Position numbers and translations under genes: made by a program. This document shows positions 17,055 through 26,238 of a DNA stretch of 64,000 nucleotides, in pieces. This DNA comes from JANYCO01 sp035535995. GTDB taxonomy: Bacteria; Bacteroidota; Bacteroidia; Cytophagales; Cytophagaceae. Where the stretch lies: contig DATLOZ010000024.1 in assembly GCA_035535995.1 (NCBI GenBank), positions 54,620 to 118,619 on the forward strand, given 5' to 3'. Every line of letters starts with the position of its first letter. Position 1 is the first letter of the stretch. The notes under the pieces were generated by a model, which did not search any database, was not told where the DNA came from, and saw only the letters and a list, made by a program, of their open reading frames with translations.

Positions 17055-18043
17055 TACTCAAGCCAGATGGGAGGAAGTTTTTCAGTGATCTCAATATTCT
17101 CGAATTTTTGACTTTGCTTGATCCCTGTTTTCTTCGCCCAGTCAGCCATTTTTTTCAGGCCGTCTTCCAGGGTGAAATGATCTTTGATCCCAAAAATTTC
17201 TTTCGCCTTGCTGTGATCGGAATATGCATGCATCACTTCATTTCTTGCTTCAGTATACCGGATATCTCCCTGGATTCCCATAGAGTCCATGATGGCTTTA
17301 GAAAGATGGTTAACAGTAAAATCTTGGTCGGCACCAATGTTGAAGATCTGGTTGTATGCTCTTGAATTGTTTACGCAATTAGCTATATACGGCGCTACAT
17401 CGCCGATGTAAGAGAAGGCACGGGTTTGCTTACCGTCTCCGAAGATCGTCAAAGGTTTTTTCTGCATCAGCAGGTTCATGAAGATTCCTACCACGTTGCG
17501 GTACTTATCGCCTAGGTTTTGATATTCGCCGTATACATTGTGAGGACGGAAGATCACGTAGTTGAGACCAAACATTTCGTGTGTCACTTTCAGATCCTGC
17601 TCCACGGCAAGTTTGGCTATGCCGTAAGGATCTTCCGGAAGCGGGATCATGTCTTCGTGCATCGGGAGCTGTCCTTTCCCATACACAGCGATCGAAGAGG
17701 TGAAGACAAAACATTTTACTTTATGTTTCACCGATTCGTTGATTAGATTGATACTGCCTATTAGATTATTGTTGTAGTTGAATCGTTTGATGAAATGACT
17801 TAGCCCTTCTGCTGCATATGCAGCGAGGTGGTATACATAAACAAACTTATACTGATTAAAAATATCAGACGTCAATTTGTGGTCTGTGATCGAGCCTTTA
17901 ATGAATGTCACATTTTCCGGTAGGTTTTCTTCAAAGCCACCGCTGAGATCGTCGAGAACAACCACTTTGAAACCTAGTTTCTGGGCTTCTCTGCATACAT
18001 GAGCTCCAATAAAACCAGCTCCTCCCGTAATTAATACATTCAT
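17054..18043 (-). CDS. NAD-dependent epimerase/dehydratase (GalE-like extended SDR)
   Basis: A 329-residue sugar-nucleotide epimerase. ITGGAGFIGAH (residues 5-15) binds NAD, DDLSGGFEENL follows strand 2, FTSSIAVYG (114-122) carries the Ser, and Y140/K144 (YGIAK) is the catalytic pair. It is close to UDP-glucose 4-epimerase-like proteins of polysaccharide loci. It is the first gene of a two-gene unit with the GT4 gene. A well-formed promoter lies just upstream (18065-18094) and leaves a leader of only about 15 nt. Confidence 0.9.
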   Translation of the reverse strand: MNVLITGGAGFIGAHVCREAQKLGFKVVVLDDLSGGFEENLPENVTFIKGSITDHKLTSDIFNQYKFVYVYHLAAYAAEGLSHFIKRFNYNNNLIGSINLINESVKHKVKCFVFTSSIAVYGKGQLPMHEDMIPLPEDPYGIAKLAVEQDLKVTHEMFGLNYVIFRPHNVYGEYQNLGDKYRNVVGIFMNLLMQKKPLTIFGDGKQTRAFSYIGDVAPYIANCVNNSRAYNQIFNIGADQDFTVNHLSKAIMDSMGIQGDIRYTEARNEVMHAYSDHSKAKEIFGIKDHFTLEDGLKKMADWAKKTGIKQSQKFENIEITEKLPPIWLE

Positions 18044-18064
18044 TTTTTTAGATTATCTATTATT

Positions 18065-18094
18065 CAAAAATAAGAAAATCTTCCCTATAAACAA
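18065..18094 (-). promoter_or_regulatory. Bacteroidota sigma-A promoter for the epimerase-GT4 unit
   Basis: Read on the minus strand: TTG at 18094-18092, a 19-nt spacer, then TATTTTTG at 18072-18065. This matches the phylum consensus TTTG-N19-TAnnTTTG except for one base of the -33 box. The start codon is at 18043. Confidence 0.6.
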
Positions 18095-18230
18095 TATCCG
18101 AGTGGCATTTCCTAAGGAAGGAAAACCGGCCATAAAAAAGGAAAATGCTTAAAAACAAAGATGCTTTTTTTCTATTCTTTGTACATTTTTGCGGCCAATA
18201 ATATCTTTCGCAAAGATAATCGATTTTGGT

Positions 18231-19463
18231 TTACCAAAACCACCCCTTCTTCTTTTCCTCTGTTTTTTTTAGGTAGTCTTTCGCTTCCTTATGCAGCTCG
18301 TTGTCTTTGTCGGCTTTGTCGAGTACGGTTTGGTAGTACTGTCTTGCAGTGGCCACGTCTTTTTCTTTATCCGACATTCTTGCCAGGTCTGCTACTGCAT
18401 ACAGGTAATAGTTTTGCGAAGTAGCATTTGATTTTTCCGCGAAAGCGATGGTTTTTTTATAATAATCTTTCGCTTTTTCAAGATTGCCAGAAGCCTTGTA
18501 AATTCTGCCTAAGAAGAAGCAAGCATATCTTCCTCCCGTCTCCTCATAGCCAGGCATGCCGATGTTGATCTTATACAAAAGATTTTCGGAAACTTCTCTG
18601 CATTCCTTCCAATTGCCCAGCGAATAACAGATGCGTGCATAGGTACGTTGGAAATAAGGATTGTCGGGAAATGTTTTGGCCAGGTATTCAGAAAAAGCAA
18701 GAGCAGATTTGTCGTTGTCTTCCTCGTTATAATAAATACGCATTAGAAAGTATTGCGCTTCGGTTCGTGTCCAGAAGGCGTTGTGCGATACTTCTTTTAG
18801 CTGTTTGATCCCAAGAGTTTTGTCGCCGGCAGGAAACAAAGCCAGCACAGGTTTCATCACCGGGTATTCGCCTTTGAACCATGCAGCATAGTAGTTGAAT
18901 AAGGCGCTGAAAAATAAAAATTCAGGACTCAGGTCTTTTTGATCGTTTAGTTTTTTGAAATAATGGAAAGCTTTACGTGTATTATTGAGCGAGCGCATCT
19001 CCTGGCTATTCTCCGCGTAGAATCGAGCTTCCAGCGCATGTGCGGCACAGAGGAAAAAAACAGCCTCGATATCTTCCGAATTTTTGTCGAGCATTTTTTC
19101 AGCCTTTTGAATGGCAAGCTCCATGTATTTGTCGAAGACAGGTTCATGCTCTTTGATCCTTGGATCGTCTTCGCCATAAGGCATCATCTTCCACCAATTG
19201 CTTAGTCCAATAATATAGTAAGGCAGCGGATGCTCGGGATAGCGGCGTAAGATCTCCTGGAACTTGGCTTCGGCGAGGTCGAACTTGAAATTGTACATAT
19301 TGTTGAGTGCCTCGGTGGCTTCGATCTGCAGGTTCTCATTTTGCATGAGCTGCGTAGTATCGACTACCTGCCGGATGCTATCTATCTGACCATTCTGAGC
19401 CCGGAGCCCAAAGGGTAAAAAGATGAACAGCAGGCAGATTAATCTCTTCATTTTCTGTAACAT
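18231..19463 (-). CDS. Exported TPR protein
   Basis: A protein of about 410 residues with an N-terminal signal peptide (MKRLICLLFIFLPFGLRAQ). The second Met, 12 nt inside the longest frame (start near 19451), may be the true start. Several helical TPR-type repeats follow: NMYNFKFDLAEAKFQEIL, GNWKECREVSENLLYKI, SGNLEKAKDYYKKTIAFAEK and VATARQYYQTVLDKAD. The C-terminus ends in a Lys-rich stretch and GWFW. Probably a periplasmic or outer-membrane-associated scaffold. No operon partner: both neighbours face away or are separated by a gap. Confidence 0.85.
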   Translation of the reverse strand: MLQKMKRLICLLFIFLPFGLRAQNGQIDSIRQVVDTTQLMQNENLQIEATEALNNMYNFKFDLAEAKFQEILRRYPEHPLPYYIIGLSNWWKMMPYGEDDPRIKEHEPVFDKYMELAIQKAEKMLDKNSEDIEAVFFLCAAHALEARFYAENSQEMRSLNNTRKAFHYFKKLNDQKDLSPEFLFFSALFNYYAAWFKGEYPVMKPVLALFPAGDKTLGIKQLKEVSHNAFWTRTEAQYFLMRIYYNEEDNDKSALAFSEYLAKTFPDNPYFQRTYARICYSLGNWKECREVSENLLYKINIGMPGYEETGGRYACFFLGRIYKASGNLEKAKDYYKKTIAFAEKSNATSQNYYLYAVADLARMSDKEKDVATARQYYQTVLDKADKDNELHKEAKDYLKKTEEKKKGWFW

Positions 19464-19609
19464 ATTTCCAATAACGCGTGGAAAAGATAATTAGTTTTCC
19501 CGTAGCAAGATAATTTATTTTTACGATATTGTTAATTGATTCGCAATATAGCTGCAATCGTTTCTTCCTTAATGAATATATGTTGTGTGTCCCTATCCCC
19601 TGTAAATAG

Positions 19610-20524
19610 ATGGAATTATTAAAAAAAATGTGCCAGATCCATGCTCCTTCAGGCAACGAAGTGCTGATGAAGGAATTTATTTTGGATTATGTAAAGAAAA
19701 ATTCCAAGAACTGGAAAGTAAAACCGAAGGTTATACAAGGGCCGGAATTTCAAGATTGCGTTATGCTGGTTTTTGGTAAACCAAGAACGGCCATTTTTGC
19801 ACATATGGATTCCATCGGGTTTACGATCCGCTACGACAATAAACTCGAAGCGATCGGAGGGCCGCAACTTAAAACTTCTTACCAATTGGTAGGCCAGGAT
19901 TCCAAAGGAAAAATTGAAACCAAAATCGTATTCGACGCTAAATCAGATTATATCGTCTGCGACTTCCCGCGCGAGATCGATCGGGGGACGGAGCTTATTT
20001 TTAAATGTGATTTTCGCGAAACAAAAGAGTTTGTGCAGTCTTGCTACCTCGACAACAGGCTTGGCGTCTGGAATGCGCTCAGAGTGGCTGAAACACTGGA
20101 AGATGGTGTGATCTGCTTTTCCTGCTGGGAAGAGCATGGCGGCGGTTCGGTTAGCTATCTTAGCAAATACATCTACGAAAAACTCAAAGTACAACAGGCG
20201 ATCATTTCCGACATTACCTGGATCACTGATGGTGTAAAGCACGGCAAAGGGGTAGTGATCTCAATGCGCGACAGAAGTATTCCGCGCAGAAGTTTTGTAA
20301 ACAAAGTGATCGCCCTTGCCGAAAAATCAAAAGTGCCTTTCCAATTAGAAATAGAAGGCAGTGGTGGCAGCGATGGCAAAGAGATCCAGGCCTCCCCTTA
20401 TCCCATCGACTGGATCTTCATCGGAGCGCCCGAAGAAAACGTACATAGCCCAGATGAGATCGTACACAAAAGTGATATTGTCAGTATGGTAAAGCTTTAC
20501 CAGTACTTGATGAAAAAACTTTGA
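19610..20524 (+). CDS. M42-type zinc aminopeptidase/endoglucanase-like peptidase
   Basis: A 304-residue metallopeptidase of the M42/M18/M20 group. Expected ligands are in order: H65 and D67 (FAHMDS), D148 (YLDNR), E174/E175 (WEEHGGG, general base and ligand), D201 (SDIT) and H279 (NVHSPDE). It lacks a signal peptide, so it probably works in the cytoplasm on peptides. It is slightly shorter than typical M42 enzymes (about 340-360), with the difference in the domain between H65 and D148. Divergent from the TPR gene. Confidence 0.85.
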   Translation: MELLKKMCQIHAPSGNEVLMKEFILDYVKKNSKNWKVKPKVIQGPEFQDCVMLVFGKPRTAIFAHMDSIGFTIRYDNKLEAIGGPQLKTSYQLVGQDSKGKIETKIVFDAKSDYIVCDFPREIDRGTELIFKCDFRETKEFVQSCYLDNRLGVWNALRVAETLEDGVICFSCWEEHGGGSVSYLSKYIYEKLKVQQAIISDITWITDGVKHGKGVVISMRDRSIPRRSFVNKVIALAEKSKVPFQLEIEGSGGSDGKEIQASPYPIDWIFIGAPEENVHSPDEIVHKSDIVSMVKLYQYLMKKL

Positions 20525-20530
20525 TTGAAA

Positions 20531-20590
20531 TTATGAGTTATGAATGTTAGTTATGAATTAGAAAAATCATAACTCAACATTCATAACTTC
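20531..20590. repeat. Intergenic palindromic repeat, family A (copy 1)
   Basis: TTATGAGTTATGAATGTTAG and the facing CATAACTCAACATTCATAAC arm form an inverted repeat just after the peptidase stop. It is the left flank of the large nested palindrome. Confidence 0.75.
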
Positions 20591-20878
20591 ACCTACAATT
20601 CCCTTGCTGGCGCAAGCGTTTCGCTTGTGCCGATTATGTTGTAGCCCTCTGGGCGGAGCTTGTAGCACCATTTTATAACATTCCGCTTGTACCCACTTAT
20701 CTCAAGCGTACGCCGGCTAGCGGAGCTAAAGCTTCTGCTTTATATTAGATATTTACTGATGTACCGCCCGGAGGGCTACAAAATAAAAGGCACAAGCCAG
20801 GAGACTTGCGCCAGCAGGTTATGAATCATTTTTAACTCATAATTCATAACTCAACATTCATAACTTCACTTACAATTC
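20568..20878. repeat. Nested palindromic element bounded by 34-bp direct repeats
   Basis: Two 34-bp direct repeats (20568-20601 and 20845-20878, one mismatch) flank a 243-bp core. Inside are two inverted pairs. The outer pair is 20605-20631 with 20789-20816 (TGCTGGCGCAAG facing CTTGCGCCAGCA). The inner pair is 20640-20656 with 20764-20780 (TGTAGCCCTC facing GAGGGCTACA). No reading frame is visible. The right direct repeat covers the stop and last three codons of the OmpA-like gene at 20866. The 341 bases from 20525 to 20865 hold nothing else. Confidence 0.8.
20819..20866. repeat. Intergenic palindromic repeat, family A (copy 2)
   Basis: TTATGAATCATTTTTAACTC followed by the CATAATTCATAACTCAACAT arm. 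It is the right flank of the nested palindrome and touches the stop codon of the OmpA-like gene. Confidence 0.7.
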
Positions 20879-22767
20879 TCACAATAAGTCTTCTTCAAAT
20901 AATCATTGTCCAGCAATTGAAAACTGATCCCGCCTTTCCCGAAAGGTTTGAAGATATTGCAGAAGCGCTCGCCATTTAGATTAATAGCGTTGAGCATGAT
21001 GGCGCGGTAGGATTTTGAAGCCGTCATCCTGGGCTGTGCGATGGTAAGGTTGATATAGTAAAATAACAGATCCTCTTCAACATCAATTTTGATCGCATAT
21101 TTAGCGAGCAATTTTTCTGCCCAATCATATTTGTGATATGCTACAAAATACTGCGAAAGGCTTAGTGCATCGCGGTCGGAGAGAGGGAGCGTAGTGTAAT
21201 TGTTGTAGATGTAGCGTACGGTTTTATCTTTTTCTGTATAGTTGCGTTCCTTCTGCTGGTATTCGCTGAGAATGATATGATAGTTGATCATCATCCGTTT
21301 GATCAGCACTGGGTCGATGCCAGCTTTTTCCAAGCTGAGGATTTCTGTTTTCAGCTTCGCAGGGTCTACTGCAGAGGCACCTACGATCCAGGCCTGTAGC
21401 CTTAGTACACAGAGGTTGTAGCGAATTCTGGTATTGCCAGGCATGAGGTCTAATAATTTTTCAAATTGCTGGATAGCCGAAAATAATTCACTGTCGACTT
21501 GGCGGTATTCGAATACTGCATTGTTGTTGAGCAGCATGCCAAACTCCGCTTTCTCCGGGATCTCCAGGTCGTGCAGAAAACTGTTGGGTAATTTATGCTC
21601 TTGTATTTTTGTAAAAATAATTTGCTGCACTTCAATTGCTTCCTTGATATTTTTTTTGATCACCAACTCGTCAAATATTTTGTGCAGCTTGGCGGTATCC
21701 TCTTCCACGTATTTGATCTTCTTCTCTAAGGCAATATGAAGGATCGCCTTGCGGTGTTTGCGCAAAATAGGCTCCAGTTCGGCAGAAAGTTTTCTGTCTT
21801 CAAGTTTCGCTTTGATTTCGTCTTTGGAAAGAGATTTTAAATAATTGTATTTGGTGTCGGAAATATCTTCCAGGAATTCCACCCAGTTTTCCGAAGCACT
21901 GATCGTAGCCTGTATTGTATCGAGCTGAAAACTTTGTAGCGCTTTCACTATACTTTGCGCGCGTTTTTCCTGGAGCTTGATATTATTTTCAAGCGGACCT
22001 TCTACTGAAGAATAAGCTTTGATGGAAATCGCTTTGATATAAAAATCATTGTGCTGCAGCGAATCGTAAATAGGTTTCAGATCCGACTTCGCGTATTCGG
22101 ATTTGTTTTTTTCGAAGGGGATTTCAAACCGCCATTCCTTACTAAGTAAAGCAGTTTTGGAGCGCATATTATTTTCCGTAAGGGTATCCATGAATAGCCC
22201 CATTTCGAGCAGCTTCCATTTCTCTCCGCGCAGGTCATAGAAGTTGGAATAGTGACAAAGATATTTGTCTTTTAAAATAAGCAGGTTGTATTCAAGATCA
22301 TTTTCGTTCAGCCCTTCAGGAAGCGGCGCATACTTTACGATAAGCGATCCATTTTCAAGCTGTGCGAGGTTGGCATTCATTTCCTTTAGATACATAGGCT
22401 TCATCAGGTAGCCATGATAAGCCCAGGAGTCTACCAGCTTATTTTTTTTGCCGCACACATACCAGTTTTTGTCAATGATATCAATAGCAATACCGTCGCC
22501 GCTTTTGGAGAAAAGCTGATCGTACCAGGTAGGATCGGTAAAGACGAAGTAGATATAACCATCCTGGGAAAAAGTACCAAACTTTACGTCGGCAGGCATA
22601 TTGTCCAGCACTGTCTTGCATTTGATGCAGCGCTTGTCGTAGTCTTTCAGGGGATTTTTAATTCCATACACATTCGCCGGCACCGTAAGCGATTGGGCGT
22701 TCAGCGAAAGCGTAAAAAAGCTTAAGATATAAATAAGAGAAATAAATACTATGAGCGATCTTTTCAT
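20866..22767 (-). CDS. Exported OmpA-like protein with terminal CxxC pairs
   Basis: The longest frame opens at 22848, but ATG at 22767 starts a good signal peptide (MKRSLIVFISLIYILSFFTL, then SLNAQ), giving 633 residues. A C-x2-C pair (RCIKCK) follows the signal. In the middle, AISIKAYSSVEGPLENNIKL followed by QEKRAQSIVKAL resembles the peptidoglycan-binding OmpA-like motif with its NxxLxxxRA pattern. Helical TPR-like sequence follows, and the protein ends TYCENCK with a second CxxC. Envelope location is likely. Whether the Cys pairs bind metal or form disulfides is unknown. The last three codons and stop lie in the 34-bp direct repeat. Confidence 0.8.
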   Translation of the reverse strand: MKRSLIVFISLIYILSFFTLSLNAQSLTVPANVYGIKNPLKDYDKRCIKCKTVLDNMPADVKFGTFSQDGYIYFVFTDPTWYDQLFSKSGDGIAIDIIDKNWYVCGKKNKLVDSWAYHGYLMKPMYLKEMNANLAQLENGSLIVKYAPLPEGLNENDLEYNLLILKDKYLCHYSNFYDLRGEKWKLLEMGLFMDTLTENNMRSKTALLSKEWRFEIPFEKNKSEYAKSDLKPIYDSLQHNDFYIKAISIKAYSSVEGPLENNIKLQEKRAQSIVKALQSFQLDTIQATISASENWVEFLEDISDTKYNYLKSLSKDEIKAKLEDRKLSAELEPILRKHRKAILHIALEKKIKYVEEDTAKLHKIFDELVIKKNIKEAIEVQQIIFTKIQEHKLPNSFLHDLEIPEKAEFGMLLNNNAVFEYRQVDSELFSAIQQFEKLLDLMPGNTRIRYNLCVLRLQAWIVGASAVDPAKLKTEILSLEKAGIDPVLIKRMMINYHIILSEYQQKERNYTEKDKTVRYIYNNYTTLPLSDRDALSLSQYFVAYHKYDWAEKLLAKYAIKIDVEEDLLFYYINLTIAQPRMTASKSYRAIMLNAINLNGERFCNIFKPFGKGGISFQLLDNDYLKKTYCENCK

Positions 22768-22997
22768 TCTTATGAAAAACGTTGAATAAGCATACAACGT
22801 GTTAAAGTTAGAATATTCATCGCAGAAAACAGGATGAATCTTCAGCAATATGATTTTTCAGTGATGATTTAGGGCTGGGAAGAAAAACGGTACTAAGTTT
22901 ATAGTACAAAAAATATATTTTGATCTTTGTATAATTTTCTTTTGATCAGTGAGTTAAGGGTAAATTAATTTCATTTTAATTAAAAAATAACACATCC

Positions 22998-23028
22998 TTT
23001 GCATTCAATAAATAATCACGTAGTTTTG
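22998..23028 (+). promoter_or_regulatory. Bacteroidota sigma-A promoter of atpDC
   Basis: TTTG at 22998-23001, a 19-nt spacer, and TAGTTTTG at 23021-23028: an exact match to TTTG-N19-TAnnTTTG. Transcription should start near 23035, leaving about 35 nt of leader before the atpD ATG at 23070. Confidence 0.8.
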
Positions 23029-23069
23029 CAGTCGCAAAATTGTAAGTACACATTTCTTTCTATATAAAA

Positions 23070-24581
23070 ATGGCAAATATTGGTAAAATCACCCAGGTAA
23101 TCGGACCGGTAGTGGACGTGAGCTTTGAAGGAGAAAATTCGAAGCTGCCTAAAATTCTAGACGCTCTTGAAGTGACCAAAGCAGACGGAACAAAAGTAAT
23201 TCTAGAGTGTCAGCAACATCTTGGAGAGGACAGAGTAAGAACCATCTCCATGGACTCTACCGACGGTCTTTCCAGAGGAATGGCTGTAACCGACCTAGGA
23301 ACTCCTATCACTATGCCAACAGGTGATCAAATCAAAGGGAGACTGTTCAATGTGGTAGGCGATACTATCGATGGTATCAAAACATTGGACAGAAGCAAAA
23401 ACCTTCCAATCCACAGACATGCTCCAAAATTTGAAGATCTTTCCACTACTTCGGAAATCCTTTATACTGGTATTAAAGTAATCGATCTTCTTGCTCCTTA
23501 TGTAAAAGGTGGTAAGATCGGTCTTTTCGGTGGTGCCGGTGTAGGTAAAACCGTATTGATCATGGAGCTGATCAACAATATTGCAAAAGCATACGAAGGT
23601 CTTTCTGTATTTGCCGGTGTAGGCGAGCGTACTCGTGAAGGAAATGACCTTCTGAGAGAGATGATCGAATCCGGTGTAATTAAATATGGCGAAGCTTTCA
23701 AACACTCTATGGAAGCTGGTGACTGGGATCTTTCTAAAGTAGACGAAGTAGAGCTTGCTAAATCTCAGGCTACACTGGTGTTCGGCCAGATGAACGAACC
23801 TCCTGGAGCACGTGCCCGCGTGGCCCTGGCTGGTCTTACAGTTGCAGAATATTTCCGCGATGGTGATGGTTCAGGACAAGGAAAAGACATTCTATTCTTT
23901 ATTGATAATATCTTCCGTTTTACCCAGGCAGGTTCTGAGGTATCGGCTCTTTTGGGTCGTATGCCGTCTGCAGTAGGTTACCAGCCAACTCTGGCTACGG
24001 AAATGGGTGCTATGCAAGAGCGTATCACTTCTACGAAGCGTGGTTCGATCACTTCTGTACAGGCCGTATATGTGCCTGCGGATGACTTGACTGACCCTGC
24101 TCCGGCTACTACCTTCTCTCACTTGGATGCTACTACGGTATTGAACCGTAAAATTTCTGAGCTTGGAATTTATCCAGCGGTGGATCCATTGGATTCCAGC
24201 TCAAGAATCCTTAGCGCAAGCATCGTAGGAGCAGAGCACTACAACTGTGCGCAGAGAGTAAAAGAAACATTACAAAGATATAAAGAACTTCAGGACATCA
24301 TCGCGATCCTTGGTCTGGATGAACTTTCTGACGACGATAAATTGGTAGTACACCGTGCAAGACGTGTACAGAGATTCCTTTCTCAACCGTTCCACGTAGC
24401 AGAGCAATTCACTGGTCTGAAAGGTGCACTGGTAAATATCAAAGATACTATCAGAGCATTCAACGAGATCATGGATGGTAAGCACGATAACCTTCCGGAA
24501 GCTGCCTTCAACCTTGTGGGTACAATCGAAGATGCAATTGCCAAAGGAGAGAAACTGATGGCAGAAGCCAACAAGAAGTAA
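23070..24581 (+). CDS. atpD: F1Fo ATP synthase beta subunit
   Basis: The 503-residue catalytic beta subunit of the F1 sector. The Walker A loop GGAGVGKT is at 154-161, GERTREGND near 185-193 holds the catalytic Glu, and ALLGRMPSAVGYQPTLATEMG is the conserved catch-loop region. Six nucleotide sites are shared with alpha subunits, which must be encoded elsewhere: here only atpC follows, the usual split arrangement in Bacteroidota. A strong promoter lies upstream and an 81-nt hairpin-forming repeat separates it from atpC. Confidence 0.98.
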   Translation: MANIGKITQVIGPVVDVSFEGENSKLPKILDALEVTKADGTKVILECQQHLGEDRVRTISMDSTDGLSRGMAVTDLGTPITMPTGDQIKGRLFNVVGDTIDGIKTLDRSKNLPIHRHAPKFEDLSTTSEILYTGIKVIDLLAPYVKGGKIGLFGGAGVGKTVLIMELINNIAKAYEGLSVFAGVGERTREGNDLLREMIESGVIKYGEAFKHSMEAGDWDLSKVDEVELAKSQATLVFGQMNEPPGARARVALAGLTVAEYFRDGDGSGQGKDILFFIDNIFRFTQAGSEVSALLGRMPSAVGYQPTLATEMGAMQERITSTKRGSITSVQAVYVPADDLTDPAPATTFSHLDATTVLNRKISELGIYPAVDPLDSSSRILSASIVGAEHYNCAQRVKETLQRYKELQDIIAILGLDELSDDDKLVVHRARRVQRFLSQPFHVAEQFTGLKGALVNIKDTIRAFNEIMDGKHDNLPEAAFNLVGTIEDAIAKGEKLMAEANKK

Positions 24582-24662
24582 TTATGAATTTTGAATGTTG
24601 AGTTATGAATTAATTCAACATTCAAAAACACTCATACTTCAACATTCATAACTCATAATTAT
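24582..24662. repeat. Intergenic palindromic repeat, family A (copy 3), between atpD and atpC
   Basis: Two facing arms (TTGAATGTTGAGTTATGAAT and ATTCATAACTCATAATTATA) fill almost the whole gap between atpD and atpC. In the atpDC transcript they would form a long AU-rich stem. Confidence 0.75.
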
Positions 24663-24666
24663 AGAA

Positions 24667-24921
24667 ATGATTTCATTAGACATATTAACTCCGGATCTAA
24701 AAGTATACAGCGGCGATGTTTACGCGGTAAACTTGCCAGGAAGCCTGGGGGCTTTTGAAGTGGAAGAAAAACATGCTCCTCTCATCAGCACACTGGGGAA
24801 AGGATATATTACCATCCGTAAAACTTCCAAAGACGAAGAAAAGATCATGATCGACGGAGGATTGGTAGAAGTGCTGCACAACAAAGTGATCGTACTGGCT
24901 GATGCTGTGGTGAAAGCATAA
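24667..24921 (+). CDS. atpC: F1Fo ATP synthase epsilon subunit
   Basis: An 84-residue protein matching the N-terminal beta-sandwich of epsilon: LDILTPDLKVYSGDVYAVNLPGSLGAFEV, then HAPLISTLGKGYITIR. It lacks the C-terminal helical hairpin of the roughly 130-residue enterobacterial form, as is normal in Bacteroidota, so the usual epsilon-mediated inhibition is probably absent. Last gene of atpDC, with a terminator at 24941-24970. Confidence 0.95.
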   Translation: MISLDILTPDLKVYSGDVYAVNLPGSLGAFEVEEKHAPLISTLGKGYITIRKTSKDEEKIMIDGGLVEVLHNKVIVLADAVVKA

Positions 24922-24940
24922 TAACCTTTTTAGAATAATT

Positions 24941-24970
24941 AAAAGCCCGGTTGTATAACCGGGCTTTTCT
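24941..24970 (+). terminator. Rho-independent terminator of atpDC
   Basis: AAAAGCCCGG and CCGGGCTTTT form a perfect 10-bp stem around TTGTATAA. The flanking A and T runs let it work in both directions, and the minus-strand TPR gene ends 95 nt further on. Confidence 0.9.
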
Positions 24971-25064
24971 ATTTTATGGCAATCGTAATGAGTATAAAAG
25001 GAAAAGCGGTAACAGTTTTCCCGTTCACCGCCTTTCGACCTACATTTAACCTTACCTTGACAAA

Positions 25065-25814
25065 TTATTTTTTACAGTATTTTTTAGACAATTCGATCAA
25101 ATCATTTCCGTATGCTTCGGCATAGCCAAGTGCATCGGCTTCTTCCATGCTTTCGCAGGCACTGTGGTTGTTTCCCATCGCAATTTCAGTCAGCGCTTTG
25201 ATCTTGTATACATATGGATTGTCAGACATGATAGACTGGGCAATATTAATGTCGTGCATCGCTTTGTGGTATTTTTTGTTTAGGTAATAAGCATAGCTTC
25301 TGTTGAGATGCATGTATCCTTGTCCTGGCACCAGGTAGATCGCTTTGTCGTATTCTTTGATGGCTTGCTCGTATTCGCCCATATGCATGTGGATGTATCC
25401 TTTTTGATAGTAAGCATCGCCATAGTTTGGATTCAGTTCAATAGCTCTGTCGTGATCTTTTAGAGCGCTGGCAGTATCGCCGGTTTCCAGAAGTGCGATT
25501 CCTTTGTAGTTGTATGCTTCTGCATGAGAAGGATTCATCGCTATTACTTTTTCAAAATCGGAAATAGCTTCCTGGAATTTGCCGGATTCGTAGCGCACTA
25601 CACCTCTTTTAAAATAAACTTCACAGGAAGTAGCATTCATTAGCAATGCTTCGGTATACATTTTCTCTGCGGCTTTCAGGTTTCCGTTCAAATGTTTTTT
25701 ATATCCTTTCAGGTGAATTTTTTCAGCATCTTTGTTGTCGGCATCATCAGCGAAAGATGGAGAGCAAGCGATACTTGCGGAGAGTACAGTTAAAATAAAA
25801 AGTATGTTTTTCAT
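25065..25814 (-). CDS. Exported TPR-repeat protein
   Basis: A 249-residue protein with a signal peptide (MKNILFILTVLSASIACSPSFAD); the Cys could make it a lipoprotein, but the -3 Ser is a poor lipobox. Five to six classical TPR units follow, for example GNLKAAEKMYTEALLMNATS, GKFQEAISDFEKVIAMNPSH, TASALKDHDRAIELNPNYGD and GEYEQAIKEYDKAIYLVPGQ. It probably serves as a protein-protein docking surface in the envelope. It stands alone, with a 665-nt gap upstream. Confidence 0.88.
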   Translation of the reverse strand: MKNILFILTVLSASIACSPSFADDADNKDAEKIHLKGYKKHLNGNLKAAEKMYTEALLMNATSCEVYFKRGVVRYESGKFQEAISDFEKVIAMNPSHAEAYNYKGIALLETGDTASALKDHDRAIELNPNYGDAYYQKGYIHMHMGEYEQAIKEYDKAIYLVPGQGYMHLNRSYAYYLNKKYHKAMHDINIAQSIMSDNPYVYKIKALTEIAMGNNHSACESMEEADALGYAEAYGNDLIELSKKYCKK

Positions 25815-26196
25815 AACAGTTTTGGTTTAAATTTTTTCTTTTGGTGTCTTATATCTACTCAAACGAAGCCGCATCAGTACTGTTTTTGCAGAGTAAATTC
25901 AAATCTTACCGAAAAATGTAAAATGTCTGAATGCCCTTTTCAATATTTAATAATGGAATAATACAGTAACGATCTACTCTTCTTTACATGCGTTAAAAAA
26001 ATCGAAGATTCGTCCAATAAATAGCCTTCAAAACCGCTGTATATTCTTACATAAGATGAAAAGTATTTGGTCGAAAAAATCGAACAAAAAAATCATAATA
26101 TTCTGGAAGCCTTGATAATAAAGGGATATACACGGGCAGCTGTACTGGTACTATTACTAGTAAATACTTAATTAGTAAAAGAGATGGTAGTTTTTT

Positions 26197-26228
26197 GAGT
26201 TATGAATGTTGAGTTATGAATTATGAAT
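26197..26228. repeat. Intergenic repeat, family A (copy 4)
   Basis: GAGTTATGAATGTTGAGTTA followed by TGAATTATGAAT. A single arm with no facing partner close by. Confidence 0.65.
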
Positions 26229-26238
26229 GATTGGCCGA

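Noticed and set aside
26040..26180. Possible short peptide starting at ATG near 26056
   Set aside because: Stops after about 19 codons and has no good context.
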